A DNA stretch of 64,000 bases from JANYHH01 sp965249745 (GCA_965249745.1 OZ252252.1:3286001-3350000); one strand, 5' to 3'. Positions 16,244 through 26,078 are shown, counted from the first letter of the stretch. Notes: a model not told the origin generated them from the sequence alone. Made by a program: numbers and translations.

Positions 16244-17504
16244 GGCTGAAAATTGGAATTCGAGCGTTCAGAGAAGGCTGATAGCTGACATCCCCAGCCA
16301 GTTCCTCGAGTCGAAGATCGCTCGCCAGCCAGACCTCGAGTCCAGCCTGCGCGATGGTGCTGGCAATCGGCGCACCGGGGCAAGCGTGCAGGGCTTCCCC
16401 GAAACCAAAATCGCGGCGCGGCGCTCGAGTCAGATCAACTCGGGTCAGATCAACTCGAGTCAGGTCAAAATGTTCAGGCCGAGGGTTCGCTTTCGGGTCG
16501 CGGTTGGCGGCGGCGAGCAGCACGAGAATCGTGTCGCCCGCTCTGACAGACTGGCCCGCGATCACTCCATCTCGAGCCACGAAACGCCGCGTGCTCTGAA
16601 CGGCCGGATCGAAACGGTTGACTTCCGCCACGAATGCCGGGAGCAAGCGCGGCTCGAGCAGGACAGCGTGCAACAGATCGGGACGCCGCGCCAACATTAG
16701 CAGGGCGTTCCCGATCAAGCCCGCCGTCGCCTCGAAGCTTTGCATCAGTAAGCCGATCCCGTTGGCAACCACGGCTTCTTCGTCATCCCAGACCATGGTC
16801 AGATCAGCCAACAAACCCGGTGCGCCGGACTCGAGCAGGCTGTGACACAGGGCGAGGAGTGAACTGGCAGCGGCGTTGCCTCGCGCCAAGCGTTCGGGAC
16901 TGGCGTTCGCGGCGAGTCCACGCACGAAGTCTTTCGTCCAGAGCGCAAGTTCTGGTAGATCACCTGTGGACGCCCCGAGCAGGTCTGCCACGACGTACAC
17001 GGGCAGGCTGAACCTAAACGTATTCAATTCTTCCAGCCTCAGGCTCGAGGAACTGATGAGGTGTTGCGCCCAGAACGCGGCGCGTTGGCTCACCCTTGGA
17101 GCGTCCAAAAGGGCCAGAATTCCAGTCAGTGCGCCTTTGAATGGACAGTGGCTCGAGCCGTCATTGAAGCGAATCAGATGCCGGTAGATCTTGCCACTCT
17201 CAGATCCGAGCAAGGCTCCAGGGATCGGTTCCGCCACAGGTCGCACCCGGCACAGATCGCTGTGTAGAACGGCGCTGACTTTTTCTGCGCTCGAGGCGAC
17301 CCAGAGTTGTAGAGTTTCATCGAAGTACAGCGGGCGTTCGGCAATCAGCCGAGCGTAAAACGGGTACGGGTCGGGCTGGGTCGCGGCAGTGATCGGGTCC
17401 ACCGTTCCATAGTGCTCAAAGTCAGGTGCGAAAAGGTTCAGGCGCGAACGAAATGACCGGGCGAATCTCATGGCTCGCCAGGACCGGTTCGCGCTCGTCG
17501 CCAC
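16215..17504 (-). CDS. Cytochrome P450
   Basis: A 429-residue haem-thiolate protein. The haem loop FGEALHACPG gives the Cys375 ligand, and the K-helix pair Glu294-Arg297 (EVNR) is present. The I-helix reads LMQSFEATAG and lacks the usual acid-alcohol (E/D-T) oxygen-activating pair, so this may be a peroxygenase-like or non-classical P450. A DLTRV unit is repeated three times before the haem loop (15-bp tandem DNA repeat, 16425-16470). Start is uncertain: GTG 17504 or ATG 17471; a REP-like palindrome sits directly upstream. No redox partner gene adjoins. Confidence 0.88.
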   Translation of the reverse strand: MATSANRSWRAMRFARSFRSRLNLFAPDFEHYGTVDPITAATQPDPYPFYARLIAERPLYFDETLQLWVASSAEKVSAVLHSDLCRVRPVAEPIPGALLGSESGKIYRHLIRFNDGSSHCPFKGALTGILALLDAPRVSQRAAFWAQHLISSSSLRLEELNTFRFSLPVYVVADLLGASTGDLPELALWTKDFVRGLAANASPERLARGNAAASSLLALCHSLLESGAPGLLADLTMVWDDEEAVVANGIGLLMQSFEATAGLIGNALLMLARRPDLLHAVLLEPRLLPAFVAEVNRFDPAVQSTRRFVARDGVIAGQSVRAGDTILVLLAAANRDPKANPRPEHFDLTRVDLTRVDLTRAPRRDFGFGEALHACPGAPIASTIAQAGLEVWLASDLRLEELAGDVSYQPSLNARIPIFSPTTFRSVLL

Positions 17505-17505
17505 C

Positions 17506-17530
17506 GTAAGGGCGAGGTACGCCTCGCCCG
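17506..17530 (+). repeat. REP-like palindrome (GTAA + GGGCGAGG hairpin)
   Basis: GTAA followed by GGGCGAGG, a TACG loop and CCTCGCCC. The same plan (GTAG plus a GC-rich hairpin) is found at 21339 and in the composite repeats further on. Confidence 0.65.
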
Positions 17531-17617
17531 GTCACGAAGCCGCTTGCTAGAGCCAGCAATGCGTCTCGAGTCAGAAGTCGCGCATGAGGGCGAACGATTT
17601 CACAGACGACAAGCGCC

Positions 17618-18304
17618 TCACAGCCGCAATCCGAACTCGCGCCCGAAACCGCGCCGTCCCAGCTCGGTGACCCGTAAGGCTCGAGACGCGGGGATTCTGA
17701 CGAGCCATGCCAATTCCAGGAACCGCGCCGTGAGCGCCCGTCCGAGCGCCCCGCCGAGGTGATGGCGGCGCTCCGTCCAGTCCAGGCAGGCTTTGGCGAA
17801 TCGGGCTTCCAGGGCGATCTGAGCGACATTCACCCCGAACGCCTCGAGCCTCGCGTAACCAGACGTCGTCAAGCCGTAGGTCGTGCCGTGCAACTCTAAC
17901 CAGCCCGCGTCCAGCAAACCGCTCGCTAATTGCACGCCCAGTTTTCCGGCCAGGTGGTCGTAACAGGTCCGAGCCGCCGCCAGCGCGTCGTCGCGGGTGA
18001 CCCGAACTTTCGGGGCGGGAGCTAGGACCATCAGCGCCTCGAGGGCCGCCGCCACCGTTTCATCCTTGAGGCGGTAATACCGATGCCGCCCGTGGCTTTC
18101 CACGACCAGCAACTCTCCTTCTAAAAGCTTTTGCAGGTGGGCGCTGGCGGTTTGCGGACTGATCCCGGAGAGTTCCGCCAGTTCCCCGGCGGGCAGTGCC
18201 AGACCATCCATCAGCGCGGTCAGCATCGCGGCGCGGGCCGGTTCACCGATCAGCGCGGCCACCCCGGAGAGGTCAGTTTCAGGGACGGTTCGCTCGAGTA
18301 GCAT
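17618..18304 (-). CDS. ArsR-family transcriptional regulator
   Basis: A 228-residue regulator. Residues 10-85 form the ArsR winged helix (LIGEPARAAMLTALMDG, LAELSGISPQTASAHLQKLLE, HGRHRYYRL). There is no obvious CxC metal motif in the helix, so the inducer is probably not a classical metal. ATG 18304 is 6 nt from TAGAAT (18311-18316, minus strand). It is divergent from the monooxygenase gene; the spacer has an inverted GTTTC/GAAAC repeat that could be a shared operator. Confidence 0.88.
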   Translation of the reverse strand: MLLERTVPETDLSGVAALIGEPARAAMLTALMDGLALPAGELAELSGISPQTASAHLQKLLEGELLVVESHGRHRYYRLKDETVAAALEALMVLAPAPKVRVTRDDALAAARTCYDHLAGKLGVQLASGLLDAGWLELHGTTYGLTTSGYARLEAFGVNVAQIALEARFAKACLDWTERRHHLGGALGRALTARFLELAWLVRIPASRALRVTELGRRGFGREFGLRL

Positions 18305-18335
18305 GCTTAGATTCTAGGGGTCTGTGGGAGAAGTT

Positions 18336-18355
18336 GTTTCGATGCAAGCTGAAAC
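18336..18355. promoter_or_regulatory. Possible operator between ArsR gene and monooxygenase
   Basis: Inverted repeat GTTTC ... GAAAC with a 10-nt spacer, located upstream of both divergent -10 boxes (18311-18316 minus, 18375-18380 plus). Short, so only a weak prediction. Confidence 0.3.
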
Positions 18356-18387
18356 GTTGCCGCGCATGGATCGCTAGGCTCAAAGGT

Positions 18388-18423
18388 ATGAACAGACTTC
18401 AAACGAACCGCAGGTCATCGTGA
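18388..18423 (+). CDS. Possible leaderless mini-ORF coupled to the monooxygenase gene
   Basis: TAGGCT (18375-18380) is followed after 7 nt by an ATG encoding MNRLQTNRRSS and a TGA that overlaps the GTG start of the next gene (GTGA). The promoter geometry predicts that transcription begins at this mini-ORF, so the downstream gene would be translated by coupling. Arg-rich, 11 codons. Confidence 0.45.
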   Translation: MNRLQTNRRSS

Positions 18424-18758
18424 TCGCCGTCATCTTCGAGGTGCAGACCAAGCCGGAGCGTCACCACGAGTATTTAGACCTAGCCGCCGCCCTGCGTGCC
18501 GATCTCGAGGCGATGCCGGGGTTCATCTCCGTGGAACGCTTTCAGAGTCTGATTGAACCCGGCAAAATTCTCTCCTTGTCGTTCTGGGCGGATGAAGCCG
18601 CCGTGCGCGGCTGGCGCGAACACGCCACGCATCATCAGACACAGCTCCGGGGGCGCGGGGAAATCTTCCTGGATTACCGCCTGCGCGTGGCGGCCGTGAT
18701 CCGCGATTACGGCATGTTTCAACGCGATCAGGCCCCGCAGGACATGCCGCCCCTGTGA
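18420..18758 (+). CDS. Antibiotic biosynthesis monooxygenase (ABM) domain protein
   Basis: A 112-residue ferredoxin-like ABM-family protein (IAVIFEVQTKPERHHEYLDLA, GFISVERFQS, SLSFWADEAAVRGWREHATHH). Such dimers act as cofactor-less monooxygenases or as haem/quinone-handling proteins; here substrate is unknown. It starts with GTG inside the stop of a leaderless mini-ORF and is probably controlled by the divergent ArsR regulator. Confidence 0.88.
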   Translation: MIAVIFEVQTKPERHHEYLDLAAALRADLEAMPGFISVERFQSLIEPGKILSLSFWADEAAVRGWREHATHHQTQLRGRGEIFLDYRLRVAAVIRDYGMFQRDQAPQDMPPL

Positions 18759-18826
18759 CACCTGGTACCTGTCCTCCCAGACAGGTTCGGGAACCTGGTT
18801 TCGTTCCCTAACATCAGAGTCTCGAG

Positions 18827-20365
18827 ATGAGATCACCTCTGAAACCGAGAACCGGGTTGTTGTTGACCTTGAGTGTGTTAGCCGTGACGGCAATCACTGT
18901 GGCGGGTCTGGTAAGCCGCTCACAGGCACAGGCGGCACGAGCGCCCAACATCGTGTTTGTGCTGACGGACGACCTGAACCTCGACGAGATCAGCGTCATG
19001 CCCCACTTGAAGACGCTGTTGAGCGATCAGGGCGCGACTTTCACCAACCAATTCGTCAGCGTCTCGCTGTGCTGCCCCTCGAGAACCAGCATCCTGCGTG
19101 GGCAATACTCGCACAACACAGGCGTGCAGACCAACGGCGGCTCGAACGGCGGTTTCGAGACGGCCTACGCGCTCGGGGTGGAGAAATCCACGGTCGCCAC
19201 CTGGTTGCAGGCGGCGGGCTACCGGACCGCACTATTTGGCAAGTACTTGAACGGCTATCCGAACACCGCCCCCGCGACTTATATCCCGCCCGGCTGGGAC
19301 GAGTGGTATAGCGCTGCTAAGGGCGGCAACCCGTACTCGGAATTCAACTACACCCTGAACGAGAACGGCAAGCTGGTGAAATATGGCTCGAGTCCGGCCG
19401 ATTACGGCACCGACGTGTACGCGGGCAAGGCCACAGATTTCATGACGCGATCCACCAAGGAAAGCAAACCGTTCTTCACCTACATTTCCCTGTACGCACC
19501 GCACCAGCCCGCGACGCCCGCGCCGCGCCACGCGAAACTCTTCCAGGGTGTAAAAGCGCCACGCACCGCGAATTACAACGAGGCGAATGTCAGCGACAAG
19601 CCCGCCTTCCTCCGCAACCTGCCCGTCATGAGCGCAGCGGTACAGAACCGGGTGGACGCGCTCTACCGGCTGCGACTGCAATCGTTACAGGCCGTGGACG
19701 AGGCGATCCAGAAGATCGTAGATACCCTGCGGGCGACACGGCAACTCGAGAACACGTTCATCGTGTTCAGTTCCGATAACGGTTTTCACCTCGGGAATCA
19801 CCGAATGCCGTCGGGCAAGCAGACGGCCTTTGAAGAGGACATTCACCTGCCGCTGATCGTGCGTGGCCCAGGGGTCAAGGCGGGCGTCAAACTCGAGGGG
19901 ATGGTCGGGAACATTGATTTCGCACCGACGTTCGCGGACTGGGCGGGCGTGAAACCACCCGAAACTGTGGATGGGCGCTCGTTCGCGCCGCTGCTCAGTA
20001 CCAATTCACCCAGCGCCAACCCACCCGCCGAATGGCGGACGACCTACCTGATCGAACACTGGATGGAATCCAACGCACCCAGAGTGCGGGCGACGGGCAC
20101 GGAGGAACCGGCCGACCAGGATCAATCCAAAGCGGCTCCGTTGAGGGGCATCCCAGAGTTCCACGCCTTGCGCACCGCCGCGTACACTTATGTCGAGTAC
20201 GTCACGGGTGAGCGCGAACTGTACGACTTGAAAAACGACGCGCAGCAATTGACGAACATCGCAAGTCAAGCCGATCCTAAGCTGCTGGAAAGTTTGGCGG
20301 CGCGATTGAAGGCGCTGCGGACTTGCGCCGCCAACACCTGCCGCACCTTTGAGAACGCCCGGTGA
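18827..20365 (+). CDS. Exported sulfatase (Cys-type)
   Basis: A 512-residue arylsulfatase/N-acetylglucosamine-6-sulfatase-like hydrolase. An N-terminal hydrophobic segment (residues 11-32) exports it. The first metal ligands lie in FVLTDDLN, and LCCPSRTSILRGQ is the sulfatase signature; Cys82 in C-C-P-S-R would be converted to formylglycine by a maturase not present here. The second metal site SSDNGFHLGNHR and the FAPTFADWAGV stretch are typical. It would release sulfate from sugars or glycans outside the cytoplasm. Confidence 0.93.
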   Translation: MRSPLKPRTGLLLTLSVLAVTAITVAGLVSRSQAQAARAPNIVFVLTDDLNLDEISVMPHLKTLLSDQGATFTNQFVSVSLCCPSRTSILRGQYSHNTGVQTNGGSNGGFETAYALGVEKSTVATWLQAAGYRTALFGKYLNGYPNTAPATYIPPGWDEWYSAAKGGNPYSEFNYTLNENGKLVKYGSSPADYGTDVYAGKATDFMTRSTKESKPFFTYISLYAPHQPATPAPRHAKLFQGVKAPRTANYNEANVSDKPAFLRNLPVMSAAVQNRVDALYRLRLQSLQAVDEAIQKIVDTLRATRQLENTFIVFSSDNGFHLGNHRMPSGKQTAFEEDIHLPLIVRGPGVKAGVKLEGMVGNIDFAPTFADWAGVKPPETVDGRSFAPLLSTNSPSANPPAEWRTTYLIEHWMESNAPRVRATGTEEPADQDQSKAAPLRGIPEFHALRTAAYTYVEYVTGERELYDLKNDAQQLTNIASQADPKLLESLAARLKALRTCAANTCRTFENAR

Positions 20366-20400
20366 GCCTACTGATGCGTACTCAGCTTCACAAAAGGCGA

Positions 20401-20423
20401 CCAAAACCCTGTCTGGGACAGGG
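20401..20423 (-). terminator. Probable terminator of the SDR gene
   Basis: CCCTGTC/GACAGGG hairpin with a 3-nt loop; read on the minus strand it is followed by TTTT. It lies 37 bp beyond the stop of the SDR gene and on the plus strand has no U tract. Confidence 0.5.
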
Positions 20424-20459
20424 GACGGCCTTGGGCGCGGGCGACGCGAATCACACCCT

Positions 20460-21245
20460 TCAGACGGCACTCAATCCGCCGTCCGCCAGATAGACCGCGC
20501 CCGTCACTAGGCTCGAGTCGTCACTCGCCAGAAACGCGATCACTTGCGCAATCTCTGTGGGCAGGCCGTACCGCCGCAAGGGAATCGTGCGCTCGAGGTT
20601 GTGACGCACCTGCTCGCCCGCGCCAGGTTTCAGGCTCTCGTCGTAACTGCGCATCATCGTGCTGTCCAGCGGACCGGGATTGACGGAATTGACGCGAATC
20701 CCTTTGCGCGACCACTCGGCGGCCGCGCCGCGCGTCAAGCCAACGACCGCGTGCTTGCTAGCGTTGTAGGCAATCATGCCGGGCGATCCGATCACGCCCG
20801 CGACCGAGGAAACATTGACGATGCTCGCCCGCACCTCCGGAGCGCCACCCTCGAGCATCATGGGAATCGCGTACTTCATGCCCAGGAACACCCCGGTGAC
20901 ATTGACCGCCATGACGCGCTGGAAGTCGGCCAACGGGTAATTCGGCACGAGCGCCGGAGCGCCGCCGATGCCCGCGTTGTTAACCAGAATATGTAGCGCC
21001 CCGAACTGCGCTTTGACTCGCGCCATCACCTCAATCCAAGCCGCCTCGAGCGTGACCTCGTGTTGAAGCGTGAAGACTTGCGTCCCTGCCGACTCGAGTT
21101 CAGCTTTGAGGTCCACCAGTCCCTCGAGCTGCGTATCGGTCAGCACGAGTTTCGCGCCTCGCTCGGCAAACAGTCGCGCCGTAACTGAGCCGATCTCGCC
21201 CGCCGCGCCCGTGACGAGCGCCACTTTGCCAGTCAAGTTTTGCAT
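20460..21245 (-). CDS. Short-chain dehydrogenase/reductase
   Basis: A 261-residue classical SDR with the cofactor motif TGAAGEIG, NNAG, a catalytic Ser in VNVSSVAG, and Tyr-x-x-x-Lys in YNASK. The Asp in LVLTDTQ after the second strand suggests NAD(H). The start was set at ATG 21243-21245, which has TAACAT (21254-21259) 8 nt away; an in-frame upstream extension has no family similarity. Substrate unknown. Confidence 0.88.
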   Translation of the reverse strand: MQNLTGKVALVTGAAGEIGSVTARLFAERGAKLVLTDTQLEGLVDLKAELESAGTQVFTLQHEVTLEAAWIEVMARVKAQFGALHILVNNAGIGGAPALVPNYPLADFQRVMAVNVTGVFLGMKYAIPMMLEGGAPEVRASIVNVSSVAGVIGSPGMIAYNASKHAVVGLTRGAAAEWSRKGIRVNSVNPGPLDSTMMRSYDESLKPGAGEQVRHNLERTIPLRRYGLPTEIAQVIAFLASDDSSLVTGAVYLADGGLSAV

Positions 21246-21338
21246 CTCCAACCATGTTACTCGAAGCGGAGTGATCCTCGAGAACAGCGCGTGGAGTATG
21301 CGGGTGCAGCTATGAACGCCCGCCAAGACACGCTTTTT

Positions 21339-21363
21339 GTAGGGGGTGAGGCGTGCCTCGCCC
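21339..21363 (+). repeat. REP-like palindrome (GTAGGGGG...)
   Basis: GTAG followed by GGGGTGAGG, a 3-4 nt loop and CCTCGCCC. It lies between the divergent and convergent ends of two genes and matches the plan of the copy at 17506. Confidence 0.65.
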
Positions 21364-21417
21364 GGCTATAGCTGCTGATTTGCAACCATGCCGCAGAATC
21401 TCGAGCCGCCCGAGCAT

Positions 21418-21861
21418 TCAATCGCTCGAGACACCACCCAGTTCACGCCGAATCATCGTTGCCTGCATCACGGCAATTAACTTTTCCTGCCCGTCCCGAA
21501 TCGCGTACGCCTCCCCTCGAGTCAGCGTCACCAGATTGCCCGCCTTGACGACGCTCCCCACGGCGCGAACCCGTTCGCCCAGTCCCGGCGCGACAAAGTT
21601 GATTTTGAATTCCACCGCCAGCACCTCGCTGCCAACGGGCATCAGCGTCAGCGCGGCGTAGCCGCAAGCGCTGTCCACGAGGCTACTGATCGCTCCGGCG
21701 TGAACGAACCCGTTCTGCTGCGAGACCGCCGACGACACGGGCATTTCAATCTGAACCTGACCGGCTTCGACCTTTGACAGCCGCGCGTTCAGGGTCGTCA
21801 TCAAGCCCTGACGGGCGAAACTCTCCGTCACCAGCCGCACGAAATCGGGTTGTCCTGTCAC
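21418..21861 (-). CDS. PaaI-type acyl-CoA thioesterase
   Basis: A 147-residue hotdog-fold protein. The family signature QQNGFVHAGAISSLVDSACGYAA carries the oxyanion-hole Gly and the acidic residue (Asp) of the long helix, and AVEFKINFVAPG follows. It probably cleaves small aromatic or short acyl-CoA thioesters. GTG start at 21861; no -10 box at leaderless distance is seen. Confidence 0.88.
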   Translation of the reverse strand: MTGQPDFVRLVTESFARQGLMTTLNARLSKVEAGQVQIEMPVSSAVSQQNGFVHAGAISSLVDSACGYAALTLMPVGSEVLAVEFKINFVAPGLGERVRAVGSVVKAGNLVTLTRGEAYAIRDGQEKLIAVMQATMIRRELGGVSSD

Positions 21862-21889
21862 GTTTGCTCCACGGGGCTGGAAACGAGTG

Positions 21890-22183
21890 TCACTCGAGCG
21901 ATTGCAACAGCCGTTCGACCCTGGCGAAGTACTCGTCCTCGCGGATGAACTCGTATCGCGGCGGGTTGGGAACGGCGTGCAAGGCTTGATCCAGGTTCAA
22001 ACCGCGCACGGCGGCGCTGAACTGCAACCGTCCCGGCGGTGAGGCGAGCGGGGCCGCCTGGAAATTCCTCGAGATGCGTTCGATCAGCAGGGCAATGTTC
22101 AGGGCACGCAGAGGCGTGACATTTAAAGCACGCAAGGGCGTAACCGTGAAGATTCCTTTGCCACCCGATACCCGGTGCGCCAT
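21890..22183 (-). CDS. Small protein of unknown function with a duplicated VTPLRALN motif
   Basis: A 97-residue protein that opens MAHRVSGGKGIF and contains VTPLRALN twice in tandem, caused by a 24-bp DNA duplication near 22090-22140. The ATG at 22181-22183 has TAAACT (22189-22194) 5 nt away. It is divergent from the HMA-like gene with only 28 bp between start codons. Family unknown. Confidence 0.55.
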   Translation of the reverse strand: MAHRVSGGKGIFTVTPLRALNVTPLRALNIALLIERISRNFQAAPLASPPGRLQFSAAVRGLNLDQALHAVPNPPRYEFIREDEYFARVERLLQSLE

Positions 22184-22211
22184 GCCGCAGTTTACCGTTA
22201 CAATGCGCCCC
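22184..22211. promoter_or_regulatory. Two divergent leaderless promoters in 28 bp
   Basis: The 28-bp gap holds TAAACT for the leftward gene (22189-22194) and TACAAT for the rightward gene (22199-22204), 5 and 7 nt from their start codons. The -35 regions would lie inside each other's coding starts, so the two promoters may exclude one another. Confidence 0.55.
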
Positions 22212-22421
22212 ATGAACAAGGTGTTGCTGGGCGTCAGAGGCTTAGCGGAAGCCGACGCCACCGAACGCGTCATCAAGGCATTAAAAACGCTGAAAGGCGT
22301 TTCCGAGGTGGTCAACCTGTACCCCGGTCAGCTCGAGGTGAACTACGATCCGGCCCAGGTCACGGTCATGGATTTACTGCGAATCGTGCGCGGTCAGGGG
22401 TTCCTGGCCGGAATGCTGTAA
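22212..22421 (+). CDS. HMA-like domain protein lacking the metal-binding CxxC
   Basis: A 69-residue beta-alpha-beta-beta-alpha-beta domain like CopZ (KVLLGVRGLAEADATERVIKALKTL, then GVSEVVNLYPGQLEVNYDPAQV, then LLRIVRGQGF). The position of the usual GMTCxxC loop reads GVRGLAEADA, so both metal-binding cysteines are missing and copper binding is unlikely. Leaderless TACAAT promoter. Role unknown. Confidence 0.75.
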   Translation: MNKVLLGVRGLAEADATERVIKALKTLKGVSEVVNLYPGQLEVNYDPAQVTVMDLLRIVRGQGFLAGML

Positions 22422-22485
22422 CGATGTCACCGGCTACCAAACGCTCCCAGAACTCGTCTCGTTTCGACTCGAGCCTGCCAACCCT

Positions 22486-22788
22486 ATGTCGTTGAAGGGG
22501 TACATCGGCGTGTACACCGCTCGCCTCGAGATGCCGTGGGTCAGTAACTTAAAAGAGAAACGCGCTCTGATCCGACCCGTCACCGAGCGCCTGAAAGCCC
22601 GCTTCCCGGTCAGCGTGGCGCGCTTGGAGGGATTGGACGCACACGATTGGGAACTGATCGGCGCGGTCAGCATCTCGCACGATGCGGTCTGGCTCGAGGA
22701 GCTGCTTCAGAACGTTTCCGGTTTCGTTGCAGGAAACGGGGAGTATCGTGTCGCAGACGAAAGTTTTGAAATCCTAGAGTTGGAATGA
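22486..22788 (+). CDS. DUF503 family protein
   Basis: A 100-residue protein matching DUF503 (YIGVYTARLEMPWVSNLKEKR, then RFPVSVARLEGLDAHDWELIGAV). Members are widespread small proteins of unknown role, often near ribosome-maturation genes such as rbfA; here that neighbourhood is absent. It lies 64 bp behind the HMA-like gene and may share its transcript. Confidence 0.88.
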   Translation: MSLKGYIGVYTARLEMPWVSNLKEKRALIRPVTERLKARFPVSVARLEGLDAHDWELIGAVSISHDAVWLEELLQNVSGFVAGNGEYRVADESFEILELE

Positions 22789-22857
22789 TTGAGGTTTGCT
22801 CAACCTCTGATGAGTGATTTTTTTGGATTCACTCAGGTTTCTGTGTAGGCTCAGGGA

Positions 22858-23352
22858 GTGAAAAAGACTTGGTTACTTCTGATTGGCGCGGCGATGGGCC
22901 TCAGCTCCTGCACTGGCGGAACCACTGTTGAAGTGTTCAGCGCTTTTAACTTGCGGGCCCCCAAAATTCCTTGCGCTGTGAACACAACCACGGGTGCTCG
23001 AGAACTCAGTTTGGCATTCAATTACACTGGAACGTTGCGCGGTCTCAATTTAACATTTACACCCAGTGGGAAGCCCTCTCAGAAAGCTTCGATCACTGAT
23101 GTCTCAAATCCTCCAATAGGTTTACGGATTGATCCATTCACGGCTGGAGACGCTAAGCTTTACGTTGACCTGGAGAAGATTGTTGCGACCACGCAACGAG
23201 TCGAGCAGCCGAATCCCGTCACTAGTTATCCACTGGATGTCGAGATTGAAGCATTGGGCAAAACCACCGACGCTAAAATAGTGCTTCCAACGTTGACAAA
23301 CATTGATGTTGCTAATTGCTACGCACCAGCCCCGGCTCCCGTCAAACCATAA
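22858..23352 (+). CDS. Exported lipoprotein of unknown function
   Basis: A 164-residue protein with a lipobox LSSC at residues 16-19 and a Thr/Asn-rich beta-type mature part. It starts at GTG 22858. The promoter is unusually complete: TTGGAT (22823-22828), a 17-bp spacer and TAGGCT (22846-22851) 6 nt from the start, so the message is leaderless. The AT content is higher than in its neighbours. Confidence 0.75.
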   Translation: MKKTWLLLIGAAMGLSSCTGGTTVEVFSAFNLRAPKIPCAVNTTTGARELSLAFNYTGTLRGLNLTFTPSGKPSQKASITDVSNPPIGLRIDPFTAGDAKLYVDLEKIVATTQRVEQPNPVTSYPLDVEIEALGKTTDAKIVLPTLTNIDVANCYAPAPAPVKP

Positions 23353-23410
23353 ACTCGAGATTTAACTTCGGCTCACGCCCTTTCAGGGAAAGCTCAAGTA
23401 AGGTGAGGAT

Positions 23411-23936
23411 ATGAAAAAGATTTTAGCGATGGTTGGTTTGGCTGCCGCCCTATCTGGTTGCGTTGTAATTGTTGACCCTGGGACTGGCTCAGCAACACCG
23501 ACAAGTGTATCTCTGACCTCGAGCAAGCTATCAGAACACGAACGGAACGGAATACTATATTTGCGGTAATCAGAACAATCACTCAGGTGTCACAGTTCAG
23601 CTACACAGGTACCTCAGCTCAGTACACCATCGCCTTCTTGGAGAACAATGGAGAAAGTCAGTGGACTTCCTCGTTTGGGCCCTTCCTTTCAGTGCCGCTA
23701 ACGGCGATACGAACCACTGCCGTCGAGCCGTTCGAACTCACTACGAACGATATCAAACCATTGAAAGACGGACTAACCACCCAAGCTGTCATTGTCACAC
23801 CGGCTCCCCAGACAGTCTGGCTTGGGTTCGACATTAAGGTATTCCTGACCGGTACCGATGGAACGACCGCCAGACACTCAGCTCTTCACAGCATGTCAAA
23901 GTGTTGTCTGACAAACAACGCTCTGCCAATAAATAG
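23411..23936 (+). pseudogene. Decayed lipoprotein gene (several frameshifts)
   Basis: ATG 23411 with a good Shine-Dalgarno (AAGGTGAGG) opens a lipoprotein signal MKKILAMVGLAAALSGC that stops after 52 codons. Plausible protein continues in the next frame (YQNTNGTEYYICGNQ), then in a third frame (SYTGTSAQYTIAFLENNGE...), and the end before the terminator is best read in yet another frame. At least two or three single-base shifts are needed to restore one gene of about 175 codons. Decay is the simplest reading; sequencing errors are the alternative. Confidence 0.55.
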
Positions 23937-23950
23937 TCGCCTGATCTCCG

Positions 23951-23980
23951 AACCGCCCTCTTATGGGCGGTTTCTTTTAT
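23951..23980 (+). terminator. Intrinsic terminator
   Basis: Perfect 8-bp stem AACCGCCC/GGGCGGTT with a 6-nt loop, followed by TCTTTT. It closes the lipoprotein region before the rRNA promoter. Confidence 0.85.
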
Positions 23981-24066
23981 GCTCGAGTTCAAACAATCTG
24001 AAGAACCCTCTGCAGAGATCTCGTTTCCCTGTCCCCAACGCATTTCGCATCCACGTAGCGCCTCAC

Positions 24067-24095
24067 TTGACATCTTCCAAGCCGGGTGATACTCT
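24067..24095 (+). promoter_or_regulatory. Likely 16S rRNA promoter
   Basis: TTGACA (24067-24072), exactly 17 bp, then TACTCT (24090-24095). It is the best consensus promoter upstream of the 16S gene and would give a leader of about 270 nt. Confidence 0.65.
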
Positions 24096-24347
24096 CTTGG
24101 TCGCTCGAGAGCAGGCAACTGCTGCCAAGCGCGATCCTTGACAGTTCGAGTGTGAAACAGAAACACCTGACCTCAACGACAGTTGAGATCCCCAGCAAAC
24201 CTCACCAGCAATGAATGAGCGTTTAAACTGGGCAAGTCGCACCGGACTTGAACCAAAAACGGATGCAAACCACTCGAGAGGGTATCTCGAGAACAAAACT
24301 TTGCCAATGTTTATTTTGGCGAGGTTCAAACTTCATCAAACCTCGAG

Positions 24348-25906
<1,559 letters not shown>

Positions 25907-26026
25907 TGGGAATGCTTCACACTCGAACATCAAGGGCCTATAAAACAGCTTTCGGTAAGACCGTTCAAAAAACGCAGTCCAACAGTTTTTGCCAGAACAC
26001 AGCAACAGCTTCAAGACGGAAAGCAA

Positions 26027-26058
26027 CGCTCGAGCGACAACCTCGAGCGCGTTTTTTT
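26027..26058 (+). terminator. Intrinsic terminator of the 16S unit
   Basis: CGCTCGAG and CTCGAGCG form a perfect 8-bp stem with a 7-nt loop, followed by CG and seven T. Two copies of the CTCGAG palindrome make the two arms. Confidence 0.85.
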
Positions 26059-26078
26059 GTCGCCACTTTTTGCATCGC

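Noticed and set aside
18768..18787. Hairpin ACCTGTC/GACAGGT as a terminator after the monooxygenase
   Set aside because: No U tract follows on either strand within a useful distance.
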